This document shows, in pieces, positions 50,801 through 62,360 of a stretch of 64,000 nt of DNA (position 1 is the first letter of the stretch; every line of letters begins with the position of its first letter). The DNA comes from Serinus canaria (lineage: Eukaryota > Chordata > Aves > Passeriformes > Fringillidae), in contig NC_066315.1 of the NCBI RefSeq assembly GCF_022539315.1, positions 121,323,374 through 121,387,373 of the forward strand, read 5' to 3'. Below the pieces are notes generated by a model. It made no database searches. It saw nothing but the letters and a program-made list of their open reading frames with translations, and had not been told where the DNA came from. Made by a program: the position numbers and the translations under genes.

Positions 50801-53800
50801 ATTCAAATTACAGACAGCACATTATATAATGAATTTTATATTTATTAATTCAATCTGAAAACTATTCAGGATTATTTTTTACTGCAATATGCTTAGAAGG
50901 ACACCAGTCTTGCTCCTTGGTAGAGAAGTGACTTAGGAACATCCTTCCAGTTTCCTGAAAAATGTAGTAACTGAAAACTTATTTCCAGTTCCTCAGCTGG
51001 GACTAATCAACATAATATTTCATCTGAAATAGTTTCTCTTTCATCCTAGTATTACTAATGGTTTATTGATAGGAATATTTATTTTGGGAAATCATCCGAG
51101 GGAGACAACTCCAGAAGGGTTGGTAGGAGGATTTAGTTGGTAACCATGAGATCAGCACTGTTTTGGACACAAAGAAAGACAAATTTACAGAGAGAGGTCA
51201 GAGCCAGCAATAGGGAACTATTCATAATAGTACACCTTGTTATTGGCTGCAGTTCCTTTTGCCATCATTCAATGATTCAATGAAACTAAAAGCATACTAA
51301 AGGAAAAAAAAAAAAAAAGCAGAAGAAAAACAGTTGGGATGACCTGCTTTTCCTGAGAAAGGGGGAAGAGAGTTAAACCAAAAGTAAATATTGTTCCTAG
51401 TAAGAGTAGTGTGAAATTGGTCCTGAATGTCTTCAAGTTGGTGGGAAAAAAAAAAGCTTTGTATTGCTTGGTCACAGGAAATCTTGAATAGTCTTCTAGT
51501 TGAAGCAGTGAGATGAAAGCCAACCTGCTTTTAAGACACTTCAGGCACTTTACATCTCCTAGCAATCTCCATCCCAGCTTGACTTTAAAACATTACCTTC
51601 TTTGTTGTCATAATTTCTTCCTATTATTTATATGCCTCTGCTTATTCATGTTCTGAGAGGGTAATGCACATATAAATCTGCTTTTTGTAAGATCTCTTCT
51701 CTTTATCCATGACACATCTTACTGTCAAAAGTTTGTCACTTTTAACTTGGAAAAGCTTCAAACCTCAAGTTCTTAAGCTCAGGTTGACTATATTCAAGGT
51801 TTTTTAACAAAACTTACTTTACAACTTAATTCCCATATCAAAATAGATCCTTCTGAAATCCCAAACCTTACTGACTGTCCTAGTTTTATATATTTTCCCT
51901 TTAATTTAAATCGAATCTAATTTTTAATTAACTCCATGTTAATTACTTAAAGTTACTTTCACCAAAAGTACTTCTGGGGCATAGTTGATTAAGAAACATG
52001 TCAGCTAAACACATCTAGGAATACAGAGTTCCTTTGGCTATTAGTTGCATTTGTTCTCCCTTGAGAATTAAAATTTCTCAGTGTCATAACTGCTGAGAAT
52101 AGTACTTCTCTCCATTAATTTTACAGATAACTTTATCCATGGATGCAGTCCTATCTGATTACCTGCATGCAGAGGAGAGTTCTGTCATTAATTATCCCAA
52201 GTAAATTTCTCCAGCTTTCCAAAAAGTGACCTTGGCACTCTTAATACGTGTCTATTCCTCCTTGTTTTTTTCTTTATGTTTTATTACATGCTGTGTTTTT
52301 CTGCCATTTTTCCCTTTTTGTCAGTATTTCTGGATAAGCCCAGATGTGTATTTCATACCTCTTTTCTTCTCCAGAGAACTTATTAATCCTTTTGTCCCCA
52401 AGTGTTTCTGTTTCCTGTTCTGTGTCACTAGTTCAGAATTCTCTAATTTGCTGTATAGGTTTCTTAATTAAGGCTTCTTCAAAAAAATTTAAAAAAAAAA
52501 AAAAAAAAAAACAAACCTGCAAAATTAGCTAAAAAAAAAAATCAGCCTATGGTAGTAATTCAATTGTCATGGTACCTCAGTGTCTCGCTAACATGCAGAA
52601 AATTTTTAGATTGGAAGATTGTACTATCCAAGCTTTGCAGATGCAGATAACCAAGTCAGACTGACTAAATGTTTTTCCAAGGTCAAACTGGAAGCACTTA
52701 TAGAAGGATAAAAATATTTATTGCAGTTTTCCTGTATCTCCTGTCCCTTGCCTTAATCAGAATACTTACCCACCCTCCACCTGCCTGCAAGACAGAGTAT
52801 AGAAATATTGTGGGACTGACTATTCAAAGAGCAATAGGGAAAGACTCTCAATATGCAATGGCCTGTCAAACTTTGTGACAGCTCACCCTTCACTTTTTCC
52901 TGGTAGTTATTGTCACAGCCATCTGTATGCTGATTTGTTTAAAACATAGTTTGTAGAATATGCAGCCAAGCATCTGATCCTTAATGTACACATCTAAATT
53001 CCTTGAGCTCTTTGAACATTAGAGAAAAGCAACCATTTGTGACTTTTTAATTGGTGTCAGTTGGCTGTATCATTGTTACTACATGACATATGTTACAAGG
53101 ACTTTTCCTCCTGAAGGTAGGTGCACAGAATGTCACTTTACATTTTTTGCAAGTAGCCAGTATCTCATCAGCTTTGCATAGCGCATCATTAGCAACATCA
53201 CACAGTGTGACAGTATATTGTCCCCAAATATAAAATGCTGATTCCTTAGCTGAAAATATATTATTTTTATGTTGGAAAGCAGTTTCTATATCATAATGCA
53301 GGTTCCTGAACCAAAATAATCCTGTGGTTTGTCACAAAATTGCAAGCTGACAGATTCCACACAGGAATCTTTTACATTTATTCACATCACCAACACATTG
53401 CAAGCAGTCCTCTCTCATTTGTTTTGACCTAAGGTCCTCTTAATCCTGTATGAGTGCCAGCAGGCTGTTTCCAAGAAACTAATATAGAAACAGACTTTTG
53501 ATTTAAAGATTTCTTTTTCTCAAATACCACATATCCAGGCCTCATTGTAGTTGGCTGAAGAACATAAAAAGTTATGTTGTTTCTTATTTATATTTTAAAA
53601 TTTTATACATTTTTAAAAGAGGTACAGCTACAATTAATATTATTTGTACTTTGCTATGTCCTCAGACAATGAGACTATGTGCTCTCCCACTCCTATTAAT
53701 GTGAAGAATAAGAATAGATTCTTTAAGACCAGCTGAATCTGTTTATCCTCAGGGAAGACATGATGTGGAATCCTGGATTCACTGGAAGCATTAGCAGTTA

Positions 53801-55116
53801 CTTTTGCAGAGCTGGGATTTCTCCCATTATTCTATACGTAGAATTCTATCTTAAATATGCAGAAGACTCCTGACAATATCTCAGGCTTTAAATTTAACTA
53901 TCATTTTCTACACCACAGATCATTTTCTGGTACTGGATAATTTTGAACCAAGACATATGCTTGCAACCATAGGTAAAGTCTTTCTGAAGTACAATAACTA
54001 TTCACACTGAAAACTCTACTAACTCAACAGGCTGAATAGAATGAAAATCTTATTATAAATAAAATGAGAACTGGTATCATTTGCATATAACGTAAGAGAG
54101 CATGCAGACATACAGACCTAAAATTCCTAGCCATAAAAAACTTATGAACAAAAATCAATGTACGTAAAACTTAATTATAAGTGTATCTATAAATTTACAG
54201 GATGATAATTACAGATTCTACATTTTAAAGAAAAGAGAATAAAGGCAACATACCTCTCTCTTTGCATTTAAAAATTTAGGTGAGATCTATATTAAAAAAA
54301 ACTTGGGAACAGGGAAATATTGGGGGATATATGAACTGATTTATGAACTGGTTTTCTGTAAGAATGAAAAATATTTTTTTTTAATCACCAGAAGTTGATA
54401 TCCACATAGGATTTGTAGGAGCAGGATTGATCCTCATGACATCTCACAGCTGCAACTAAGATTCTATAAGGTGGTTTCCTCTGGATATAAATTATGAAAC
54501 TGACCTTACACTGACCAGAATATCAAAGATCTAATACCATTTCTGAATGGTTTGTTAGTTAAATCAAATTTCATTGAACCAAATTCACTACATGAATGAC
54601 ACAGTTTGTGGCCAAGTACCAGTTTCCTATTTGGACACATCAGAAATGCTAAGAGTTTTCCTAAAGAGCAACATCCTTTATTGGTTTTGAGTGCAAAAAT
54701 GCTAGTATGAAACTTAAAGAGAAATGTCTCAAAGGGACAAGAGATGACTTTCAAAATGACCTTGCAAACAGCATTGCACCCTCTGCCCCATAGGAAAGTT
54801 GAAAAACAAAGGACAATATTTCTATGAGTCTCTTTTTCTGAGGCCAAAACTAATTCTAAAAGTGCAGACAGAAAACCTGGGAAAGTTCAGTACAATTTAA
54901 GGAGAAGCCAAAGCTGCAAAACACTAGGCTTGGGATGCTTAAAATTGTGCTGAAATTGAATACACAGGATTTCTTCTTCAAGATACACTCTGGAGGAAGG
55001 TTTCACATACAAAAGTTAATATTAAAAAGTACTTTTCTGATGCTTAGAGGTAGCTTCTTAAAAAAAAAAAAAAAGATCATGCTGACCTACAAATAAAGAA
55101 CAAAAAAATAGTTAAA
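47830..55116. other. Unassigned AT-rich non-coding DNA
   Basis: About 7.3 kb without a supported gene. Frames of 60-113 codons (50404-50649 plus, 51269-51565 minus, 52226-52471 plus, 54506-54847 minus) have no recognisable domain. A local duplication CTTTTAGCAGGT lies at about 47996-48023. (AAAC)n-like sequence lies at about 50600-50635, and A-runs at 51304-51318, 52491-52511 (21 A) and 55060-55074. Confidence 0.5.
52491..52511. repeat. Poly-A run (21 A)
   Basis: Preceded by a shorter A-run and ATTT (AAAAAAATTTAAAA...). The upstream 250 bases are T-rich and do not resemble a known retroposon, so it is recorded as simple sequence only. Confidence 0.9.
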
Positions 55117-55225
55117 ACACAAACAAACAAACAAAAACAAACAAACCGCCAAGCCCACAAAACAAAACAAAAGAACACAAAACCAAAACCAACTAAAAAA
55201 AAAACCCGAAAACCAATAAACAAAC
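55117..55225. repeat. A/C-rich simple repeat, (CAAA)n and (AAAAC)n
   Basis: About 100 bases almost devoid of T and G on the plus strand, beginning with regular CAAA units and drifting into AAAAC and AAACC units. It creates the Phe/Cys/Leu-rich end of a 141-codon minus-strand frame (55087-55512) that is otherwise unsupported. Confidence 0.88.
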
Positions 55226-55915
55226 AGCCTCACACCAAGGAAAAGTCCTGGAATACTTGACTTCCGTTTGATATTTGTGTGTTTCCTCAGATTTCTTGTC
55301 ATGTTTCTCACTGCCCAGTCTGCTCTGGTGAGGTGGTTATCCCAGGACAGTCCCCTGAAGATGTTATAACTGCCTAAGTTATAACTTAGAAGTGAGTGAT
55401 CACTTACTTCCCCTAGACTGGAGAAGTAGCAAGCTTGCCAAGCGACCATGAGGTCTGGAGGGGTTTGAGATCCCATCTGCCTGAACAAAGCATGTAATGA
55501 GGAGTCTGACACATGCTGAAAATCTCTTTAAAAGTTAAATTCAAGATCACACTTTTCAGCAAAAGTCTATCTCTCAAGATGACATCTTTGCTTTCCTTGC
55601 CACGTCTATGGTAGGGCCATTCTCCCTCCTCTCACATCTTTATCCACAGCCTCTCATGCTCTGCCCACTTGTTGTAGCTGCTCTTCCTTAGCCTGCCAGA
55701 AACCATTATAAGGCCAGACAAAAAAGCAAGATAGATCACAACCTATACACCACTTTAGGTTGTTGGCTTGTGCAGCACCCATTAAGATCATTTAGGATTA
55801 AATGAGAACTTCTAGCCCATGGACTCTGACAGAACAGAAAATCAAAATGAGTCACAGGGCATTCATATTTTGCCTGGGTTACTGGAATCACTTGCAGAGG
55901 TTGCAAGTGTGGCAT
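55226..55915. other. Unassigned DNA before the CR1 cluster
   Basis: Less AT-rich than average. Contains GTTATAACTGCCTAAGTTATAAC near 55366-55388, an inverted repeat with 9-bp arms. Minus-strand frames of 141 and 92 codons pass through it without recognisable domains. It may be an unrecognised repeat lying between the AAAC tract and the CR1 cluster. Confidence 0.45.
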
Positions 55916-55916
55916 G

Positions 55917-56172
55917 TGAATCAAAGACTCATCTATGTTGGAGAAGACCTCTAAGATCACTGTAAACCTAAAACTGCCTAGTCCAGCAGTAAACCATGTC
56001 CCAAAGTGCCACATGTCCTAGTCTATTAAATACTTCCAGAGATGGTGACTTACCCCTTCACCAGGCAGCTTGTTCCAATGTTTGACTACTCTTAAGGTGA
56101 AAAATTTTTTCCTAATATCCTATCTAAACATCCCCTGGCACAACTTAAGATCTCTTCCTCTCATGTTATCAC
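55917..56172 (-). mobile_element. CR1 LINE 3' end, inverted
   Basis: On the plus strand the sequence runs in the order of an inverted CR1 3' end: TCATCTATGTTGGAGAAGACCTCTAAGATCA, then CAGTAAACCATGTCCCAAAGTGCCACATG, TTAAATACTTCCAGAGATGGTGACT, AGGCAGCTTGTTCCAATGTTTGACTA, AATTTTTTCCTAATATCCTATCTAAACATCCCCTGGC. This is the CR1 subfamily whose tail reads GATCTTAGAGGTCTTTTCCAACC in sense orientation. It covers only about 250 bases, 5'-truncated as most CR1 copies are, with no coding capacity. It lies head-to-head with the plus-strand CR1 that starts about 160 bases to the right. Confidence 0.93.
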
Positions 56173-56335
56173 ATTTTTGTGGTAGATGAGACTGAAAACC
56201 ACAATCTCACGACAAGCCAGAAGGCACATCACTGCAGCAGGAGTCTGTGAGGAATGAGAATGCTGAAGTGAGACAATGAGTAAGGTCCAACCCAAGGAAT
56301 GTTCCCTGCCTACGCCTCTTCCATCATTCCCACTG
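56173..56335. other. Spacer between the two head-to-head CR1 copies
   Basis: About 160 bases of unrecognised sequence. It may belong to the 5' side of the plus-strand CR1 but does not match the parts of CR1 that I can recall. Confidence 0.4.
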
Positions 56336-57310
56336 CTGCCTGAGAACAGCTGACCCATCAGTCTCACCTCTGTGGCTGGGAAGGTCATGGGACAGACCTT
56401 CCTGGAAGTTGTGCTAAGGTGCAGGGAGGACAGGGAGGTGATTTGGGACAGCCAGCAAGACTTCACCTTGGGCAATTCCTGCCTGACCAAGTTAGTGGCC
56501 TTCTATGAAAGGGTGACTATATCAGTGGGGAAGTGATGCAGATTCCATTTATCTGGAGTTCTATAAACTCTGACACAGTTCCCCACCACAATACCCCTGG
56601 TATCAATGCAGGCTGTTGGATGAACAGATTGAGAGAATCTCTGCCAAGAAGGACTTGGGGGTGCTGGTGGATGAGGGGCTGGACATGGCCCAGCCATGTG
56701 CACCCACAGCTCAGAAAGCCACATGAATCCTGACTGCATCAAAAGCAGTACCGCCAGCAGGGTGAGGGAGGGGATTCTGACCTTCTGCTCTGCTCTGCTC
56801 TGGTGAGACTCCACCTGCAGTGCTGCATCCAGCTCTGGGACATGCTGTGTAGGAAGGACATGGACTTGGAGAGAGTCCAAAGAAGAGGCACCAAGTTAAT
56901 TAGAGAGATAAAGCAACTTTCCTATGAGGAAAGGTTATGAGAATTGGGATTGTTCAGCCTGGAAAAAAGAAGACTTTGACATGACCTAATTACAGCCTTC
57001 CAGTATCTGAAGGGAGCCTACATAGAGAGGACTTTTTATAAGGGCATGTAGTGACAGGACAAGGGGTAATGGTTTTGAACTGACACTGGGTTTAGGTTAG
57101 ATGTTTGAAAAAATATGAGGCTGGTGGAGCGCTGGAACAGAATACCCATGGAAGTTCTAATTGGCCCATCTCTGGGAGTATTTAAGGCCAGGTTGGATGG
57201 GGCCCTAAGCAACCAGGCCAAATGAAGGATGTCCCTGCCCAAAGCAAGGGGGTTAGAACTAGATTATATTTAAGGCCACTTCCAATCCAAACTATTCTAT
57301 GATTCTATGA
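56336..57310 (+). mobile_element. CR1 LINE, reverse transcriptase to 3' end, internally deleted
   Basis: The left part (56336 to about 56590) follows the CR1 reverse-transcriptase region: CCCATCAGTCTCACCTCTGTG, GGGAAGGTCATGGGACAGA, GACAGCCAGCAAGACTTCACC, CTGCCTGACCAAGTTAGTGGCCTTCTATG and the motif-A end GACACAGTTCCCCACCACAA. The sequence then jumps, between about 56591 and 56625, to GAGAGAATCTCTGCCAAGAAGGACTTGGGGGTGCTGGTGGATGAG, which in a complete CR1 lies several hundred bases further on, so the segment encoding the FADD catalytic motif is deleted. From there it is continuous through the 3' UTR to the tail ACTATTCTATGATTCTATGA. Many substitutions and stops; not able to encode protein. Frames of 125 (minus) and 66 (plus) codons over it are by-products. 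Confidence 0.95.
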
Positions 57311-57345
57311 TCTTAGTGGTCTTTTTCAACTGAAATGATTCTATG
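57309..57345 (+). mobile_element. Second CR1 tail fragment, different subfamily
   Basis: Directly after the octamer tail comes GATCTTAGTGGTCTTTTTCAACTGAAATGATTCTATG, the 3' end of the other CR1 subfamily, the one lying inverted at 55917-56172. Only about 37 bases are present, so this is an extremely 5'-truncated insertion, or an older tail into which the longer CR1 inserted. Confidence 0.8.
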
Positions 57346-57346
57346 C

Positions 57347-60300
57347 TTCATTGTTCTCCAACTGTTTCCATGAAGTGGCAATGTCTGCAGGAAGATAGAA
57401 CCTCAATGGCTGTGTACTGTTCTTCTGAGAAAGAATGGTAACATCAGGGTGTGTAGTCACCAAATGTGGTTCAAACAACGGGCATACTTTATTTCTCCAG
57501 AACTGCACACTGTCATCACAAAGGCTTCAGAGGTAATTTTCTTCTCTGCTTCTGAGTTGTTTAGCTTTACAACTCAAAAGAGTGTGATTCTCAATTTTTT
57601 CCTAATTCCATCTCTCTTAATTGTAGCTGAGATCACACTGTCTCTCCCAATACTGTGGTAGCTGCAGACTGACTAAATGGACTGACATATGTGAAGATAA
57701 GTCAATAAGAATTAAAAGAATTCACTAGAAAAGTTGAATTTGTTGTTCTGATGTGCTGGGACTCTTAGTATTAATTATGGGGTTGTTATTCTTTTGGTGG
57801 TCCCACAAGGAAAATTGGAAAAGTCCAGAGATATTATAAAGAACAATCTTGTAATGGTTATCCAACATTTAAAAGGTCGGAGAGAGCTGTTTGAATTTTT
57901 TTTTCTTTTGTAAAATAACTTTTGTCTTTGATGGATCATTTTCCCTTTCTCTGACCTTGATTCACTTTTCTGAGTCCCTTTTCCAAATAACCTTGCTGCA
58001 GCAAAGCAAACAACTCTAAATACTATCACAAAACACCTGAGAATTAAAAAACCTTTGAGACACTAGGTCCAGCCCAAAAGCTGTAGTTACACAGTGTTTC
58101 CCTTTCACATGACTGCTACACCTCTGTAATTGTACCTCTGAAGAGTCAAGCCTCACCCAAGGCTTTCCTGCTGAGCTCTGCCCCAGCTTGTCTGGAGCAC
58201 ATTAGTGACAAAACTTGGATGTCATCTGACAGAATCGCTGTCATCTGACAGAATCTCTGTCCTCTGAATTCCCTTCATGGATACAGATTGAAGTGGGAGA
58301 TCCCTCTACCAGAGTATTTTTTTTTTTGTCTTCCTTCTTTAATTCATTATGAATTTCAGCTCCATTTCACACTGGACATACATTTAGTAAAGAAAATTCC
58401 TGTCCTTGCTAGAACTTGCTTAAACTTACTGTCCTAAAACTGTAAAGTGTGTGCTTCTGCTATCTGTCTGGAAGCTCTATGTTACTGTTGACCCCCCTAA
58501 TGCTGTTAAATAGTTCCTCCTAGTCTGTTTACTGTTTTCTTGCCAATCTGGGATCAGAAGGTTGACCTTTTGCCCCACATCATATGTCTAAGCCTTAACT
58601 TGTCAATCATACCAGATTTTCTGCTTTTGACATGTTTCAGCAAGGTTATAATGGTGTGCTAAGGCCATAAACCCACTTACACTCCTGTGGAAGTCCAGCA
58701 CATATGGTTCTACTGACTCCTCTGATGATTCTATCATGATTTTCTGTTTCTCCTCACAAGATCAAGGAGCTCTCTCACCCTTCTGCAAACAGCAGCATGT
58801 AAGGCATAAACCTCATGGTCTCTTTTGAGACCCCTTGACATGCAAGCAGAAATTTCTATAGTTATTTATCTTCTTATCCCTACTTTTGGTTACGTCTCAT
58901 CATGACTTTGGCTGTCCAAGTAGGTCCTCACAAACAGCTCCCAATTCTCTTGCCTTTACACTACCGGTAATGATATAGTAAGATCTAGAAACTTCAGCCC
59001 CAAAATCACTTTCAGAGGACCTTGAGGGTACTTCATATATACTTGAGTTTTGTTTCTACATTGTTGAATTCCATACTCTAACCTATGTCAAAGGACCATC
59101 CCAACAGATGACTAATTCAGACTGTACTCAAGAAGGTATAAAGTATTTTACTTTTAAATACAGAAGAAATTATTCAACAAAACAGCACCTAATATTATCT
59201 ATGACCAAGAACAGATTAAAGGGGAAGCTGAAGAGCATACAAGTTGGTAAACAGACCTAGTAAATCTTTACTTGATAATTTGCTTTCCTTTTAACATTGG
59301 AAAGTACCATATGAGGCCTTTTGATATGCTGTGATATATAATTAAACTTTACTCATGAGAAGTTTCTTTACAACACCCTTTGTAGTATTTCTTGAATCAG
59401 TAATTTCTCAAATTTTTAATATTACTTTTTTTCTTCTTATTTCTTTAATTTGACTACAAATGAAGAATAAGCTTATTTCAAAGCCTTGATTTTTAGGTCG
59501 AAAATTCATTGAAAGTTAGTAAGGTAATGGAAAAATATTAAAGCAGAAGAATTGTCTCAAAAAAGCCACATAACTGTGGATATTGGAGTTATTTCTTTTT
59601 GTCGATTTTGGTAATCTTCCACATTTTCAGTGGAAGAATTTCAATACATATAGCACACATTGTACTAATATCTTTGAGAAAATAAGTATTGGAAAGTTCC
59701 CATAAAATAAGAATATTTCTGTCATATATCATATGTTCTTCTCACACTTCTGTACAAAGGTAACATCCTACTCACTTTGTCTTGTATGAACTTGTGAGGG
59801 CCCCAGCTCTATATAACAGGTATATTTAACTTTTTATGTAGTTTTTTTCCTATAAAATGCATTTTGTTTATATTAAGAGTCATTTAAGTAACTGTTTTGT
59901 AGAGGTGTGTACGAATAGTCTAGCTTTACTTTTAATCTTCATAATTATGTAGCTTAATTTCACATCTGAAAGTTTTATCATGCAATAATTGAAAGACATT
60001 TTTAAACTGAAGAAAAAAGGGAGATCTTATTCAGTGTGAAATCAGATTAACATGGTAACGTTTGGATTAATGAATTTTTGGTTAATTTTAGAAGATTTAC
60101 TTCCAAATTAATTTACCGTTTCTATGTTTGTTGATATTGCTTTTTAATGTGACAACTCTGACATGCATTTCCACAACAGATGAATTAATGCCATTTTTGT
60201 AAAAATTACTTCAACTAGACAGGTGTTTCCTGTATATGTTTGACACAAAATTAAACATTGCTCCAGATGTTCTCTTTGTAGCAAAGCCAGTTAATTTTAT

Positions 60301-60560
60301 TAGAGCATTTAATCACAGATCAACAGTATAATAGAAATGCAGTCTATGTGGAGTAGATATTCAACAGAATTTCCTAATGTGGAAGAATCTATAGAGGAGT
60401 GAGGTACATGGCTTTGTAGGTGCATCCCATAAACTGATGTGGCATGCTGCGTTTTCTGAATTCAGACCTGAAGTCATCTCATTTGCTTACCTAAAAGAAT
60501 TTTTATACAAGATAGGTCTTTTTGACTGGAGGATACTTTTTCTGATATATCATCTCCCTA
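57347..60560. other. Unassigned AT-rich non-coding DNA
   Basis: No gene recognised. The 84-codon minus frame at 57775-58029 and 70-codon plus frame at 57449-57661 show no domain. A 19-bp tandem duplication lies at 58220-58268. TCTTCCAC/GTGGAAGA form an 8-bp stem at about 59614-59636. Confidence 0.55.
58220..58268. repeat. 19-bp tandem duplication
   Basis: TGTCATCTGACAGAATCGC is followed at once by TGTCATCTGACAGAATCTC and then a partial third copy TGTCCTCTGA. Period 19, about 2.5 copies. Confidence 0.9.
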
Positions 60561-60880
60561 ACCTCAGGTTCAGTTTCAAAACAATATATTATGAATTATA
60601 AGAGACTCCATATCTTTGGTTGTGGGGAGTCCTTCACTGTTTTAATGCTTGGTACCCTTTTGTTAATCTGGAGCTGCATACATGCACAGGTAATTGCCCT
60701 GCTTGTAATGCATGAACTAAGATCTTTTATGCCAGACTTAAATATCATTACATGCCCAGCTATTCTTCCATTAAGATTAGCTATAGATTTCCCATTAATT
60801 ATTACATCAGATTTATTCATCATTAATAAATTAGATCTCTGTGTTCTGTCAGGGACTTCTTTGGACTCATGAAATAGGTG
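60561..60880. promoter_or_regulatory. Possible conserved non-coding element, homeodomain-motif rich
   Basis: TTAATTATTA at 60795-60804 and CATTAATAAATTAG at 60821-60834 form a tight cluster of TAAT homeodomain-type sites, with further ATTA and CATTAC sites upstream. The stretch is free of known repeats. A 93-codon plus frame (60591-60872) and a 75-codon minus frame (60596-60823) are open over the same bases; neither peptide is recognised. It could be an enhancer, a decayed exon, or chance in AT-rich DNA. Confidence 0.25.
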
Positions 60881-62304
60881 AAGAAAAAGCTTTAATGTAG
60901 TCCTGGTGATTCCAGGGTAAATGTAGAAATATTCATCTTTTTTTACTTAGAAATACTAGTTTATGTATATGGACTAATAGCAACTTAAACCCCTGTGATG
61001 ATTGATGTTTTTTGTTGGCCCGTCACCTCATTGTATAGAAGTTTGTTTTAATGAGTTTCTCTAATGAATATTTTATACTGATACTTGGATGAATGGCATA
61101 TGGTAAATGCAAGGTAAATTACAGCTCTTTAAATAAATATTTTCATAAATTATTTATTTTGTGATGCCTGTATTGGTTAGATGTCATGTCAGATGAAGAC
61201 TGGAAATTATTTACTCTAATACTTATTTGAGAGTTGAAAAAGTAAAAGACTTTTAATTATTAACAAGCTTCCAATATACTCATGTAATTTATGGGAAACT
61301 ACCATAAATTGTGTAAGATTACAATTTTGTGGGGACAGTTTTATTTGTATCATGCAAAATAGAATAATCTCTTGAGTCTTTAAAAGAATTTTTATTTATT
61401 CATACAAAAAATATTGTGCTATTCCTGCTAAAACTTATTTTGATGAATTCTGGCTTCTGAAAGATTATGAGTTCTTGTCAATTGTCATTATTTCCATTAT
61501 TTGTACTTGGTTATTTTTAATGGTGCCAGAAATTAAAGTTAAAAATCAGCAAAGATATACATAGTGGATTGACTATCTTTGTTTTGTATCGGAGTCCACA
61601 GCTTTTAGAAATGAAGCTGCAGAACACAGATATTTCTATGTATAGCAATGACCCAGTTCTAGATCCCCATTGAATTATTCCCACTTTTGTTATTCTCAAT
61701 GAAATAAAAGAAAGCTGAAGGAATTTTTGCATCTTTCAGAACTGAACGATTTTTTCTTTCAGATATGCCAATGTCTGCCGTATAAAAATAAACCACAAAG
61801 GTGCAAGACAGCTGCTGGAACACTTAACATGGAACTGCAACAGTGTCTAGATACTGTAATGTTTAAATGTGCCATGTCAGAGATGCATATGAGTTATTTG
61901 TGGTTGCCTGAAGATAGTTGGATTTTAACTTTAGACATAACCTACTATGCATACTCCTACTTACTAGGAGCTAATTTCATGACTAATATATTCCATATGC
62001 TTTTTAGAATAAACAAACCAAAAACTGTAACTAAATCACATCTGTTTTCAAGAGATTTTTTTATATGTCTGTAATCTAAATTCCTAATTCATGGCATAAT
62101 TCTGATGTGGAGATTTTTCTCATATGTATACATCAGGTGTCTGCTTTGCACGCTGTTCAGAATAATGTCTAAACACATGAACTAGTCTTTAGGAAATAAA
62201 ATATTTTCAAAGTACTAAAAATCACTCATTTTCAGAAGCCTTTGGTGCATACTCTATGAAAAAGATACATAGAGGATATTGATTATGCAAACTAAGTGAA
62301 AGTG
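60881..62304. other. Unassigned AT-rich non-coding DNA
   Basis: The longest frame is 115 codons at 61727-62074 (plus). A TTTTTTCTTTCAG acceptor-like sequence ends at about 61762 inside it, but the peptide has no recognisable domain and the composition is like its surroundings, so no exon is called. Confidence 0.5.
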
Positions 62305-62360
62305 TTAAGGATTCAATGATCTTAAAAGTCTTTTCCATCCTGTGCAATTCTATGACTCTG
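62305..62360 (+). mobile_element. CR1 LINE 3' tail fragment
   Basis: GATTCAATGATCTTAAAAGTCTTTTCCATCCTGTGCAATTCTATGACTCTG matches the end of CR1 (GACTAGATGATCTTAAAGGTCTTTTCCAACCTA-ACAATTCTATGATTCTATG). Only about 55 bases are kept, with several mutations and a degraded octamer tail. Typical short 5'-truncated CR1 insertion. Confidence 0.85.

Noticed and set aside
55087..55512. 141-codon minus-strand frame
   Set aside because: The C-terminal part is the AAAC simple repeat; the rest has no recognisable domain or motif.
56503..56880. 125-codon minus-strand frame
   Set aside because: Antisense of the plus-strand CR1 copy at 56336-57310.
61727..62074. 115-codon frame with an internal TTTCTTTCAG acceptor-like site
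   Set aside because: Acceptor-like strings are common in T-rich DNA; the peptide is unrecognised and no donor at a sensible position was seen.
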